From Villigracilis sp900696595 (GTDB taxonomy: Bacteria; Chloroflexota; Anaerolineae; Anaerolineales; Villigracilaceae): a stretch of 45,243 nucleotides of DNA. The stretch spans positions 1-45,243 of the forward strand of contig SZPH01000022.1 of assembly GCA_030263615.1 (NCBI GenBank). The letters run 5' to 3'. Below the pieces are notes generated by a model. That model was not told the origin of the DNA, searched no databases, and saw nothing but the letters and a program-made list of their open reading frames with translations. Shown in pieces: positions 16,256-24,262 of the stretch. How positions within the stretch are numbered: the first letter of the stretch is position 1; each line of letters opens with the position of its first letter. The position numbers and the translations under genes are program-made.

Positions 16256-16940
16256 ATAGCGCAATACTGCCGCCGGGTTTGAGGATGACGGCTTTCGATT
16301 TCGTTTCCGCTTCGACGCGCTTCGCCCAGGCGCCGGCGTCCTGCGCGATCAATCCCCAGGTGTTGTAATGGATGGGGATGACGGTCTTCGCTTCGAGAAA
16401 TTTGACCGCCCGCAGCGCGTCGTCGGGACCCATTGTAAAGTTGTCGCCGATGGGCAGGACGGCAAGGTCGAGTCCTTCTTCGCCGATCAGTTTCATGTCG
16501 CCGAACAAGCCGGTATCCTGCGCGAAGTAGAGTTTTTTGCCGTCGTCTGTCGTCAGTAAAAAGCCGCAGGGATTTCCGCCGTTGGAACCGTCCGGCAGGG
16601 CGGAGCCGTGAAAGGCCAGCGTCAGTTTGAGATAACCGAATGGATGCTTGAACCCGCCGCCGTGTTGCTGCCCGTGCGTTTTCTCCACGCCCTGTTTATC
16701 GAACCAGCCGGCGATCTCGTAATTGCTGATGACCGTCGCGCCGGTGCGTTTGGCAATGGCAATCGCGTCGCCGACGTGATCGCTGTGACCGTGGCTGACG
16801 AGGATGAAATCCGCCTGCGCCGCCTCGGCGGAGATCGAAGCGGCGGGGTTTCCCGAAAAGAAGGGGTCAATCAAAATCTTATACCCGCCGGTCTCCAGCC
16901 CCAGCGTCGCGTGCCCATACCAGGTGATTGTCGCAGTCAT
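16254..16940 (-). CDS. Metallo-beta-lactamase-fold hydrolase (UPF0173 type)
   Basis: A 228-aa cytoplasmic protein with the metal-binding motif SHGHSDHVGD near residue 50, further ligand positions in the LAFHGS and FAQDTGLFGDM segments, and a late His in VIPIHYNTWG. The start YGHATLGLETGGYKILIDPF matches the UPF0173/UlaG-like branch, annotated as predicted Zn-dependent hydrolases. Length is normal for the family. AAGGAGG stands directly before the start codon. Its stop overlaps the T-tract of the shared terminator. The substrate is unknown. Confidence 0.87.
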   Translation of the reverse strand: MTATITWYGHATLGLETGGYKILIDPFFSGNPAASISAEAAQADFILVSHGHSDHVGDAIAIAKRTGATVISNYEIAGWFDKQGVEKTHGQQHGGGFKHPFGYLKLTLAFHGSALPDGSNGGNPCGFLLTTDDGKKLYFAQDTGLFGDMKLIGEEGLDLAVLPIGDNFTMGPDDALRAVKFLEAKTVIPIHYNTWGLIAQDAGAWAKRVEAETKSKAVILKPGGSIAL

Positions 16941-17006
16941 GGCGAACCTCCTTCGATAAAAACAGTATACAGACCCCGCCTCGATATCGCAAGCCTGTTT
17001 GCGCGC

Positions 17007-18215
17007 CTATCTGGATGTTTCAGCCATGCCCCGATATTCCAGGTAGATCGTCAAGCCGTCCACCCAATGCCGGACTCCGTCCACGCGGATGGAGGGGTCT
17101 TCGCAGGCGCTGAAAATGCCGCCCTTGTACATCGAATCGACCGGCGCAAAATTGCAATCGTTTGCGGGGAGTTGCCGCGCCTGGACGAAGGCAATGAACG
17201 GCTTGATCTCGCGGTCGAGCCGGGAGGGGTCTTCGCCGGAGAGCGCGAGGGCTTGGGCAATGGACGCCAGCGCTTCGATTTTTGTCGCGCTGACAATGGC
17301 GGAGTTGGCGGGGTTGAGCGAACGGATCTGCCCGGCGACGATCAAATCCGCGATCTGCTTTGCGTAATTTATATCCTCCCTTTTTAATTCATCCAGCCGG
17401 GCAAATAAAGCGAGCGCGCGGGCGTGACCGGCATCCTCGGTGACCGGCTGGGTCAACATGAAGTCGTCCACTTCGCGCGCCTGTTCCAGCCAGAATCCGT
17501 TGCCGGTTATTTCATAAAGTTGAAGAAGAGCCGCGGCTCCTTCGCCGTTGAAGGTTGGGTCGTGGTAATCGGGGTTCACCGTCCCGCCGGGGTGCGGATC
17601 GAACGAATGATAAAAGCCGCCCTCCGACTTGCGCATCGAGACGATGAAGTATCCAAGATTCAGCGCATCGGCAAGCAGGTCGCGGTCGTCGAGCGTTACG
17701 CTCCCCGCCGCCTGCCAGCGTTTGTAAACGGCGTCAATCGTTGCCGTCGCGCCGCCGAGCGGACAGGCTCCATTGGAGTACAGGCACGTCCCTTTGAAAC
17801 GTTCGGGGTCGTCAAGCAGGTTGGGGAGATAATGAGTCAACGCGCGATCTCCCGCTTCGCAATAGGTTGAATCTTCTGCGACGCGGCAGACAGTGTATAA
17901 AGCAGAGACTCCGCCCATCAAGCGGATATTGGACGGCGTGGAGGAACGGTCGCCCGCGAGGATGTTGACCTGATAGGGCAGTTCCCCGTTCGCCAGTTGC
18001 TGATTGACAAGATAATCTCCCGCGGCGAGGATGTTTTTTTTCAGCGGATCATTGGCAAGCGGCGGGACTTCCGGCGCGCGGGCAGGGAGGGCGGTTGGGG
18101 TGGCAGGCGGAGCGGCGGGCGACTCTGGAGGTTGGAAGCCGGAGTTCAGCCACAAATAGGCAATGAAGGCAACGAGCAGAAGGGTGAGCAGGATCGGCAG
18201 GATTCGTTTGCGCAT
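17007..18215 (-). CDS. Membrane-anchored protein with alpha/alpha-toroid-like body
   Basis: A 402-aa protein with one N-terminal transmembrane anchor (ILPILLTLLLVAFIAYLWL), a Pro/Ala linker, and an extracellular body. The body contains repeated helical pairs with motifs such as GDYLVNQQLANGELPYQ, NIRLMGGVSALYTVCRV, FNGEGAAALLQLYEITGN and a late ARQLPANDC. This pattern of helix pairs each ending in a Gly-rich turn is seen in alpha/alpha-barrel glycosidases and C5-epimerase-type domains. Six cysteines may form disulfides. No family or catalytic residue can be named with confidence. It stands alone between the MBL hydrolase and the HAD gene on the same strand. Confidence 0.7.
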   Translation of the reverse strand: MRKRILPILLTLLLVAFIAYLWLNSGFQPPESPAAPPATPTALPARAPEVPPLANDPLKKNILAAGDYLVNQQLANGELPYQVNILAGDRSSTPSNIRLMGGVSALYTVCRVAEDSTYCEAGDRALTHYLPNLLDDPERFKGTCLYSNGACPLGGATATIDAVYKRWQAAGSVTLDDRDLLADALNLGYFIVSMRKSEGGFYHSFDPHPGGTVNPDYHDPTFNGEGAAALLQLYEITGNGFWLEQAREVDDFMLTQPVTEDAGHARALALFARLDELKREDINYAKQIADLIVAGQIRSLNPANSAIVSATKIEALASIAQALALSGEDPSRLDREIKPFIAFVQARQLPANDCNFAPVDSMYKGGIFSACEDPSIRVDGVRHWVDGLTIYLEYRGMAETSR

Positions 18216-18238
18216 GGAGGTTGATGGTATGGCACGAT

Positions 18239-18919
18239 TTATCCTGTCGGTCGCAATCTGAAGATTGCGGTACTTAAATCCTGCAACGACACATCCGCCA
18301 GCGAATTTACGGTCAGGTCGCCCTGCACGTTCATCTTTGCGGTGAGCGGGTTGGGGACGGCGACCACGAAAACGCCCGCGCGCTGCGAGGCAAGAACGCC
18401 GTTGGGGGAATCTTCAAAGACGATTGCTTCGGTGTTGTCCACGTTCAATTTCTCCAGCGCTTTCAGGTAGATGTCGGGGTGGGGTTTCGTCCTGCCGGGC
18501 GGCACGTCGTCCTGACAGACGATGTGATCGAAGTGATGATAAATATTGAGGCGCTGCGTGTGCGAGTCCACCCAGGAGTGCGGGGACGATGAGCCGATGG
18601 CGACCTTCAAGCCCTGCGCCTGCGCCGCGTGGATCAAGTCCATGACGCCGGGCAGGATGGGATTGCGGCGGATGATCGAATCCGCTTCCAGCCTGTAGCG
18701 GGCGCGAAGGGAAACAGGATCCAGCCGTCCCGAAGAAAGACGCGAAAGATGATGGGCGGGGTCAAAGTCCGAGAGGCCGTATCCGCCCACGGTCTTGGAC
18801 CATTCCTCTACCGGAAGTTCGAATCCATGCTCCTTATAAATGTCCTGCCATACCAAAACTTCGGGCGTCTCGGTGTCGAGGATCAGCCCGTCGAAGTCAA
18901 AGATCAAAGCTTGAATCAT
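18239..18919 (-). CDS. HAD-superfamily phosphatase / beta-phosphoglucomutase-like protein
   Basis: A 226-aa cytoplasmic hydrolase. The four HAD motifs are present: DFDGLILDTE with the nucleophile Asp, SSSPHSW, the Lys of GRTKPHPDIY, and VFEDSPNG. The helical cap lies between motifs I and II, as in the phosphoglycolate phosphatase and beta-phosphoglucomutase branch. It starts one base after the stop of the 106-aa gene, so it is the last gene of a tightly packed GNAT / 106-aa / HAD operon. The likely substrate is a small phosphosugar or similar, but it cannot be read from sequence. Confidence 0.86.
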   Translation of the reverse strand: MIQALIFDFDGLILDTETPEVLVWQDIYKEHGFELPVEEWSKTVGGYGLSDFDPAHHLSRLSSGRLDPVSLRARYRLEADSIIRRNPILPGVMDLIHAAQAQGLKVAIGSSSPHSWVDSHTQRLNIYHHFDHIVCQDDVPPGRTKPHPDIYLKALEKLNVDNTEAIVFEDSPNGVLASQRAGVFVVAVPNPLTAKMNVQGDLTVNSLADVSLQDLSTAIFRLRPTG

Positions 18920-18920
18920 G

Positions 18921-19241
18921 TTATGGAAACCGCCTGACGAAATCGGAGATCGCCTCCCAGATTTTGATGTCGCTGACGCCCTCGGCGTTGATGATGTTCA
19001 AGACCGTGACCGCGGCCGGCTTCATGGCGCGGTATTCGCGCATGGCGTCGTGGTCGCTGTTGAAGAAGCGCGTGTGATCCATCCAGCCGTAGATGTTCAA
19101 CGAAACCGAAACGAAACCGCCGCCGCGTTTGAGCGTGATGCGCGCGCCGTCGTAACACTCTTCGTCCGAAAGAATCAAGCCGCCTTCGGCGCCGATCTTG
19201 CCGATGGTGCTCCCGCCGTTGAAGATCGCCCACTTACTCAT
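18921..19241 (-). CDS. Conserved small protein of unknown function
   Basis: A 106-aa protein with no signal or membrane segment, starting MSKWAIFNGGSTIGKIGAEG and containing ITLKRGGGFVSVSLNIYGWMDHTRFF and a C-terminal helix rich in aromatic residues. I do not recognise the family. Its start codon overlaps the end of the GNAT gene by 8 bases (ATGAGTAA) and its stop is one base from the HAD start, so it is clearly a translated member of this operon. Confidence 0.72.
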   Translation of the reverse strand: MSKWAIFNGGSTIGKIGAEGGLILSDEECYDGARITLKRGGGFVSVSLNIYGWMDHTRFFNSDHDAMREYRAMKPAAVTVLNIINAEGVSDIKIWEAISDFVRRFP

Positions 19242-20151
19242 CGGAATCCATCCTGCTGAATTGCGTGGGTTGAATGCGCGCGTTGGAAGGCGGAACGCGC
19301 GCGGGTTGGGCGTCTTTGACGTAACGCGCGAGATGCTTGACCATCACCGCCTGGCGCGGCGCGGCTTTTGCGCCGAGGTCTTCCAGCGCCGGTTCGAGCC
19401 ATGCCTGGTAGGAACGCACGTTCAAATAAACGGAACGCCCGCGGCGGTCGGGCAGGCGCGCGACCAGCGAGACGATCTTGTCGCTGACTTCGTTTTCATC
19501 CGGCAGGATCAAAGGCGCAAGCATGACGCCATAGACGCCGTAATTGACGTTCGCAAAGCAGCGCCGCCCGGGATGGATCAATCCGTTCGGGCGCGCGGGC
19601 GCGGGGTCAACGGGATGCAGCAATTGCGGAACGATTTGATAATGAAGACTCTGCGCCGCGGGCAGATCAATGGATTGGACGCGCCTCCATTCCCCGCCCC
19701 TGCTTGATTCTGTTTTCCCGATCCCGCTCACATCCCAGACTCTTTGCCAGGCATAGACGGAGAATCCCGCCTTTCGCAAAGCGGTAAAAACATCGCTGGT
19801 TTCGTCCACTTCGGCGATGACGTGAAATGCCCGCCACTCTCCGGCTTGCGCGGCAAGGTGTTCGATCAATTCGGGCAGTTTCGGGTCGTCGAGTTTGGAG
19901 GAGGGCGCAAGGTATAAAAGTTTGGCGAAAGTTTCGCCGCGCGTGTGGATGATTCCGCCCAGCAGGGTCGAGCCGTCCTCGTTGCAAGTCGCCGCGTATA
20001 AATGCCGCGCCGGGTTGATGTACGCCAGCAGTCCCATTGCGCCCAGCGGATGCCCGCGCGTCAGCGCCCGCGCGGTGTCGAGAGTCAACACGTCGTTGCG
20101 GTAACGCGCGATGGCGGGCAGGTCGAGCAGGTCGAGGGGACGGATGGTCAT
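19234..20151 (-). CDS. GNAT-superfamily acetyltransferase-like protein
   Basis: A 305-aa protein. Residues about 1-140 look like a GNAT fold (MTIRPLDLLDLPAIARYRND opening, a central beta-strand pair around AKLLYLAP, and AALRKAGFSVYAWQRVWDV-like closing with 'TALRKAGFSVYAWQRVW'). The second half (about 160-280) may be a diverged second GNAT-like unit (SVYLNVRSYQAWLEPALEDLG). The usual acetyl-CoA loop Q/RxxGxG/A is not clear in either half, so activity is uncertain. It is the first gene of the operon, and part of a dispersed repeat lies directly before its start. Confidence 0.62.
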   Translation of the reverse strand: MTIRPLDLLDLPAIARYRNDVLTLDTARALTRGHPLGAMGLLAYINPARHLYAATCNEDGSTLLGGIIHTRGETFAKLLYLAPSSKLDDPKLPELIEHLAAQAGEWRAFHVIAEVDETSDVFTALRKAGFSVYAWQRVWDVSGIGKTESSRGGEWRRVQSIDLPAAQSLHYQIVPQLLHPVDPAPARPNGLIHPGRRCFANVNYGVYGVMLAPLILPDENEVSDKIVSLVARLPDRRGRSVYLNVRSYQAWLEPALEDLGAKAAPRQAVMVKHLARYVKDAQPARVPPSNARIQPTQFSRMDSDE

Positions 20152-20248
20152 GATTTGTCTTTGCGAAGCAATCTAATTGTAACCCACGAGATTATTTCAA
20201 CGCCATCGTGTTGCAATTAAGCGCGGTCTAAGATCATCTGATTTTTAA

Positions 20249-20295
20249 TGCAAAGACGCAAGGTCGCCAGGAATTTAAAACCTTGCGGCTTTGCG
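20249..20295. repeat. Hairpin repeat 'GCAAAGACGCAAGG'
   Basis: Arms TGCAAAGACGCAAGGT (20249-20264) and ACCTTGCGGCTTTGCG (20280-20295) pair with two mismatches over 16 bases. It sits between pdxT and the GNAT gene and may serve as the pdxT terminator on the minus strand, though no clear T-tract follows. Confidence 0.55.
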
Positions 20296-20335
20296 TTAAG
20301 AACTCCAGCAGCACACGCTTCGCTTGTTGTCGCAG

Positions 20336-20914
20336 TCAACCTGCCAGCGAGATGAAGTACTCGTGAAAGCGCGTATCGTCGGTCAGTTCAGGGTGAAAGG
20401 AGGTTGCCAGCAAATGTCCCTGTTGCGCGGCGACGATGCGCCCGTCTTCCAGCGCAGATAACACCCTCGCGCTTCCGCTTACCGATTCGATGATGGGCGC
20501 GCGGATAAAGACGGCATGGTAGGGACGTTCCGTGCCGGTGGCTTTGTACAACTCCTCGATATCGAGGTCGGTCTCGAAGGAGTCCACCTGTCTTCCGAAG
20601 GCGTTGCGCAGGACCTTGATGCTCATTAAACCGAGCAATGGCTGGTCGCGCCCGATGTCGCTTGAGAGGAAAATTGCGCCCGCGCATGTTCCCCAGATCG
20701 CGCGGGATTTTCCAAACTCGCGCAGCGGCTCCATCAAGCCATACGTCACCGCCAGTTTGCCGATGGTGGTGGACTCTCCGCCGGGAATGATGAGCCCGTC
20801 GAGGCTTTTCAAGTGTTCGGGCAAACGGACTTCCGCAGTCTCCACGCCGAGTTTTTTCAGCATGGAGACGTGTTCTGCAAAGTCGCCCTGCAGGGCAAGT
20901 ACGCCGATTTTCAT
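20336..20914 (-). CDS. pdxT: Pyridoxal 5'-phosphate synthase glutaminase subunit
   Basis: The glutaminase half of the R5P-dependent PLP synthase. It releases ammonia from glutamine for PdxS. The 192-aa protein has the family opening MKIGVLALQGDFAEHV, the PGGES loop, the nucleophile Cys in WGTCAGAIFL, and the catalytic His and Glu in SFHPELT. Length is normal. It lies downstream of pdxS on the same strand, separated by about 170 bp of 7-bp tandem repeats, which is unusual since the pair is normally tightly spaced. Confidence 0.96.
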   Translation of the reverse strand: MKIGVLALQGDFAEHVSMLKKLGVETAEVRLPEHLKSLDGLIIPGGESTTIGKLAVTYGLMEPLREFGKSRAIWGTCAGAIFLSSDIGRDQPLLGLMSIKVLRNAFGRQVDSFETDLDIEELYKATGTERPYHAVFIRAPIIESVSGSARVLSALEDGRIVAAQQGHLLATSFHPELTDDTRFHEYFISLAG

Positions 20915-20928
20915 GGGAGTGAGAATAG

Positions 20929-21045
20929 AGAATAGAGAATAGAGAATAGAGAATAGAGAATAGAGAATAGGGAGTAGGGAGTAGGGAGTGGAGAGTAGGG
21001 AGTGGAGAGTAGGGAGTAGAGAGTAGTTGTCAGTACTAATCTCTA
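20929..21045. repeat. 7-bp tandem repeat tract between pdxS and pdxT
   Basis: Consecutive heptamers of the type AGAGAAT, AGGGAGT and GGAGAGT run for about 110 bp, then an inverted version (CTCTATTCTCTAC near 21041) follows. The same heptamer style occurs at 12030-12061 and, in opposite orientation, at 38218-38295. Nothing is coded here. The tract may form a long imperfect hairpin on transcription. Confidence 0.85.
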
Positions 21046-21084
21046 TTCTCTACTTATCTAATATCTAACTATCCAATATCCAAC

Positions 21085-21972
21085 CTACCAGCCCCGCCCG
21101 GCGATCTTATCCGCTTCGGGCATCTGCGAGATATTGCGTCCAACCATCGCTTCGCCGAGGTTTTTGCTTACTTCCGCGAGGATGGAAGCGTCTTGATAAT
21201 GCGTCACCGCCTTGACAATGGCCTGCGCGCGCTGGGCGGGATTTCCGCTCTTGAAAATGCCGGAGCCGACGAAGACTCCGTCCACGCCAAGTTGCATCAT
21301 CAGCGCCGCGTCGGCGGGAGTTGCCACACCGCCCGCCGCAAAGTTAACCACGGGCATCCGTCCCAGTTCCTTTGTTTCCTTCACCAGTTCATACGGCGCG
21401 CCGTTGTTCTTGGCGAACGCCATCAGTTCTTCGTCGCCCATCGTCTGGAGTTGACGAATCGCGCCGATGACCGTCCGCGCGTGACGAACCGCCTCGACTA
21501 CGTCGCCGGTCCCCGCCTCGCCCTTCGTGCGAATCATCGCCGCGCCCTCGCCGATGCGCCTCAACGCCTCGCCGATATTGCGGCATCCGCACACGAATGG
21601 GACTTTGAAGTTGTGCTTCAGGATGTGATGCTCTTCATCCGCCGGGGTCAGCACTTCGGATTCGTCAATGTAATCCACGCCGATGGATTCCAAAATCTGC
21701 GCCTCGACGAAATGCCCGATGCGGCACTTCGCCATGACGGGGATGGACACCGCATCCATGATCTTGAGGATCATGTCGGGGTCGGACATGCGCGCCACGC
21801 CGCCGTCCGCGCGGATGTCGGCTGGGACGCGCTCCAAGGCCATCACCGCGCACGCGCCCGCGTCCTCCGCAATTTTTGCGTGTTCGACATTGACCACATC
21901 CATGATGACGCCGCCCTTGAGCATTTGCGCCAAACCTTTTTTCTCGGTCCAGGCGACTGTATTTGGTTGCAT
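21085..21972 (-). CDS. pdxS: Pyridoxal 5'-phosphate synthase lyase subunit
   Basis: The (beta/alpha)8-barrel subunit that joins ribose 5-phosphate, glyceraldehyde 3-phosphate and ammonia into PLP. The 295-aa sequence is highly conserved: KGGVIMDVVNVEHAKIAEDAG, VMALERVPADIR, the catalytic lysines in PVMAKCRIGHF and AAMIRTKGEAGTG, and FAAGGVATPADAALMMQLG. AAGGAGAG lies before the start at 21972; an upstream in-frame start at 22029 lacks support. It is divergent from the MocR-type gene, its likely regulator. Confidence 0.97.
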   Translation of the reverse strand: MQPNTVAWTEKKGLAQMLKGGVIMDVVNVEHAKIAEDAGACAVMALERVPADIRADGGVARMSDPDMILKIMDAVSIPVMAKCRIGHFVEAQILESIGVDYIDESEVLTPADEEHHILKHNFKVPFVCGCRNIGEALRRIGEGAAMIRTKGEAGTGDVVEAVRHARTVIGAIRQLQTMGDEELMAFAKNNGAPYELVKETKELGRMPVVNFAAGGVATPADAALMMQLGVDGVFVGSGIFKSGNPAQRAQAIVKAVTHYQDASILAEVSKNLGEAMVGRNISQMPEADKIAGRGW

Positions 21973-22111
21973 GTTACTCTCCTTTGTGGTGGAATGATTG
22001 CGGCTCCTGCTTAACTTGTGGACAGGCATTAAACAAATGCCCGTCCGGCGTCCATGTGCGCGAGCCAGCCGGTTTTAGGCTAATTCTAGGGCAAAATTGG
22101 CATACGTTAAG

Positions 22112-22174
22112 AGCCAATAAATACCAATTATTACCAGTCCACTTTTGTAAAAAAAGTGAAATTGTCTTTATAAT
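22112..22174. promoter_or_regulatory. Divergent pdxS / pdxR control region
   Basis: For the plus-strand regulator, TTGTAA (22145-22150) and TATAAT (22169-22174) are 18 bp apart. Overlapping this promoter is an inverted repeat CACTTTT-GTAAA-AAAAGTG at 22140-22158. On the minus strand, facing pdxS, AAAGTGGACT (22145-22136) resembles the AAAGTGGWCTA-type box I recall for the PdxR of Corynebacterium glutamicum. Just left of it are direct CCAAT/ACCA repeats at about 10-bp spacing (22113-22136). These are good operator candidates for autoregulation and pdxST control. Confidence 0.6.
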
Positions 22175-22223
22175 CCGGCGTGAAAGCGTCATACTCAGCC
22201 CGCCAATAGAATTCGGAGTCGTC

Positions 22224-23711
22224 ATGCGCATCCCGCTCGACCCTCAAAGCCGCATCCCGCTCTATCAGCAGATCGAATCTCACATTCGCGGCAGTATCCT
22301 ATCCGGCTCCCTTCCGGCAGACACGCGCCTGCCAGCCAGCCGGCAACTGGCGCGCGACCTGGGGGTCAATCGCGCGACTGTCGAAAACGCATATTCGGCT
22401 TTGGAAGCGGGCGGGCTGGTGTTTTCGCGCATGGGAAGCGGCACGTATGTGCTTCCCGTGTTTCCGCTCCCCGACATTCCCAAAAAAGATTCGGGCGACT
22501 CCCTGCCTCTCTGGCAGGCAAACCTGCAAAGAAACATCATCCCAAACCCCGACGCGTTGGATGAAGCGCTTCAAGCGGGCGGACATCCGCGCCCGATCAG
22601 CTTCGCAAGCGGCATCAGCGACTCGCGCCTCTTTCCCGCCGAGGAATTTCGCCGCGCGCTTCAAACCGCCATGCGCCGCGACGGGATAGACGCGCTCGAA
22701 TACGGCGAACGGAAGGGGTATGCGCCGCTCCGCAAGGGAATCGCGCAAATCCTCGCCAGCCAGGGTTTGCAGGCCCACCCGGAGAACATTCTCATCACAG
22801 CGGGCTCGCAACAGGCGATCTTTCTGGCTTCGCAGATTTTATTGAGACCCGGCGACGTCATCCTGGTGGAAGACCCGACCTATTCCGCCGCCATTGACCT
22901 GTTCCGCGCGCTTGGCTTTCAGATCGTCGGCATTCCAGTGGACGGTCAGGGGATGCAGGTGGAACGGCTGGAGACGATCCTTCAACTTCATCATCCCAAA
23001 TTGATTTACACGATGCCCAATTTTCACAACCCGACCGGCACATGCCTGAGCAGTCCGCGCCGCCGCCAGTTGATCCTGCTGGCGGAGCGATACAACGTTC
23101 CGATTCTGGAAGACGACTTTGTGGGCGACCTGCGCTACGAAGGTCACGCGCAGCCTTCGCTCAAATCATTGGACGCGGGCGGGCAGGTGATCTACGTCGG
23201 CACGTTTTCAAAAATGCTGATGCCGGGTCTCCGGGTCGGATTCATCGTCGCCGACGGTCCCGTTTACGACAGCCTGCTTAACTTCAAGCGTCTCAGCGAC
23301 CTGGCGACATCCACATTGATTCAACGCGCTTTGGACGGCTACATGACGGTTGGGCGTTACCAGACCTATTTGCATCGCTCGTGCCAGGTTTTCCGCCAGC
23401 GGCGCGACGCCATGGTAAACGCCATCCGCCGTCATTTTCCGAAGGAGGTTTCGTTTGAAATTCCGAAGGGCGGGCTGTTCATCTGGTTGAAATTACCCAA
23501 CCGGCTTTCCTCCAACGATTTGCTGGGGATCGCCTGTAAAGAAGGCGCGGCGTTTTCTCCCGGGTCGTCCTTTTTCCTTGACGGAGAAGACGGCGATCAT
23601 TGGATACGTCTCAATTTCGCATCCCAACCCGTGGAAGACATTGAGGAGGGGATCAAGAGATTGGGTGCGGCGATTCGCCGCATGACTTCGAAACGTAAAA
23701 CAAGTCTGTAG
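22224..23711 (+). CDS. pdxR: MocR/PdxR-type regulator (GntR helix-turn-helix plus aminotransferase fold)
   Basis: A 495-aa regulator. The N-terminus is a GntR winged helix (PLYQQIESHIRGSILSGSLP; LPASRQLARDLGVNRATVENAY), joined by a linker to a fold type I aminotransferase domain with the PLP-lysine in VGTFSKMLMPGLRVGF and the Asn/Pro motif in YTMPNFHNPTG. MocR proteins sense PLP rather than perform catalysis. Its divergence from pdxST fits PdxR. The start at 22224 has GGAG five bases upstream; the open frame further upstream is promoter sequence. Confidence 0.9.
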   Translation: MRIPLDPQSRIPLYQQIESHIRGSILSGSLPADTRLPASRQLARDLGVNRATVENAYSALEAGGLVFSRMGSGTYVLPVFPLPDIPKKDSGDSLPLWQANLQRNIIPNPDALDEALQAGGHPRPISFASGISDSRLFPAEEFRRALQTAMRRDGIDALEYGERKGYAPLRKGIAQILASQGLQAHPENILITAGSQQAIFLASQILLRPGDVILVEDPTYSAAIDLFRALGFQIVGIPVDGQGMQVERLETILQLHHPKLIYTMPNFHNPTGTCLSSPRRRQLILLAERYNVPILEDDFVGDLRYEGHAQPSLKSLDAGGQVIYVGTFSKMLMPGLRVGFIVADGPVYDSLLNFKRLSDLATSTLIQRALDGYMTVGRYQTYLHRSCQVFRQRRDAMVNAIRRHFPKEVSFEIPKGGLFIWLKLPNRLSSNDLLGIACKEGAAFSPGSSFFLDGEDGDHWIRLNFASQPVEDIEEGIKRLGAAIRRMTSKRKTSL

Positions 23712-23723
23712 GCTTGTTTTACG
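23694..23723 (+). terminator. Terminator hairpin at the end of pdxR
   Basis: Perfect 11-bp arms CGTAAAACAAG and CTTGTTTTACG enclose eight bases that contain the TAG stop codon, followed by TTTTACC. The coding end is therefore part of the terminator stem. Confidence 0.75.
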
Positions 23724-23741
23724 TTTTACCGCGCGAGGGGC

Positions 23742-23795
23742 TTGACAGAATCGCCAAATGCGCTACAATTCACACAATGATACAATTAGTACAAT
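23742..23795 (+). promoter_or_regulatory. Promoter and candidate operator of the YtrA-type gene
   Basis: TTGACA (23742-23747) and TACAAT (23764-23769) with 16-bp spacing form a strong promoter. TACAAT recurs at 23781 and 23790, giving three copies downstream of the -35. GntR regulators of this size usually repress their own operon, so these repeats are plausible binding sites. Confidence 0.7.
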
Positions 23796-23807
23796 ATAAA
23801 AGAAGCC

Positions 23808-24233
23808 ATGACTGAGAAGAGACTCACCCTTCTGCTCGATTTCCATTCCGGCTTGCCCATCTATACCCAGATCGTCAACCAGGTGCAAAGTCAACTAGCA
23901 AATGGGATGTTGAAGCCGGGCGATCAACTGCCGACCGTCCGCGCTCTGGCCGAAGAGTTACGCATCAACTTCAATACAGTGGCGCGCGCATATCGTATTC
24001 TGGACGAGGCGCGAATCATTTCCACCCAACAGGGGCGCGGCACCTACATCACCGAAATCCCGCCGCCGGAGACGACGGAGAAACTGCGCAGAGAGTCTCT
24101 CGCGGAACTCGCGCAAAGATTTATCAACGAAGCGCTTCGGCTGGGATTCTCCGAGCGTGAGATCAGCCGGATGGTGAGAGACCGGCTCGGGCGTGAGTCG
24201 AACCGCAGTGAATCCGGGCAGGTCAAAAAGTAA
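23808..24233 (+). CDS. YtrA-subfamily GntR transcriptional regulator
   Basis: A short 141-aa GntR repressor. The winged helix (PIYTQIVNQVQSQLANGMLK; LPTVRALAEELRINFNTVARAY; QQGRGTYI) is followed by only about 60 residues, mostly helical, ending in a SEREISRMVRDRL segment. This is the YtrA layout, which controls envelope-related membrane operons. It is followed at 29 bp by the SPFH gene, so it most likely controls the SPFH and SdpI-like genes. The ribosome site is weak (AAAGAAG). Confidence 0.9.
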   Translation: MTEKRLTLLLDFHSGLPIYTQIVNQVQSQLANGMLKPGDQLPTVRALAEELRINFNTVARAYRILDEARIISTQQGRGTYITEIPPPETTEKLRRESLAELAQRFINEALRLGFSEREISRMVRDRLGRESNRSESGQVKK

Positions 24234-24262
24234 GTTTGCGAAAGTCATCAGGAGAATATCGA

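Noticed and set aside
20929..21045. CRISPR array
   Set aside because: The units are 7 bp and contiguous with no spacers, so this is a tandem repeat and not a CRISPR array.
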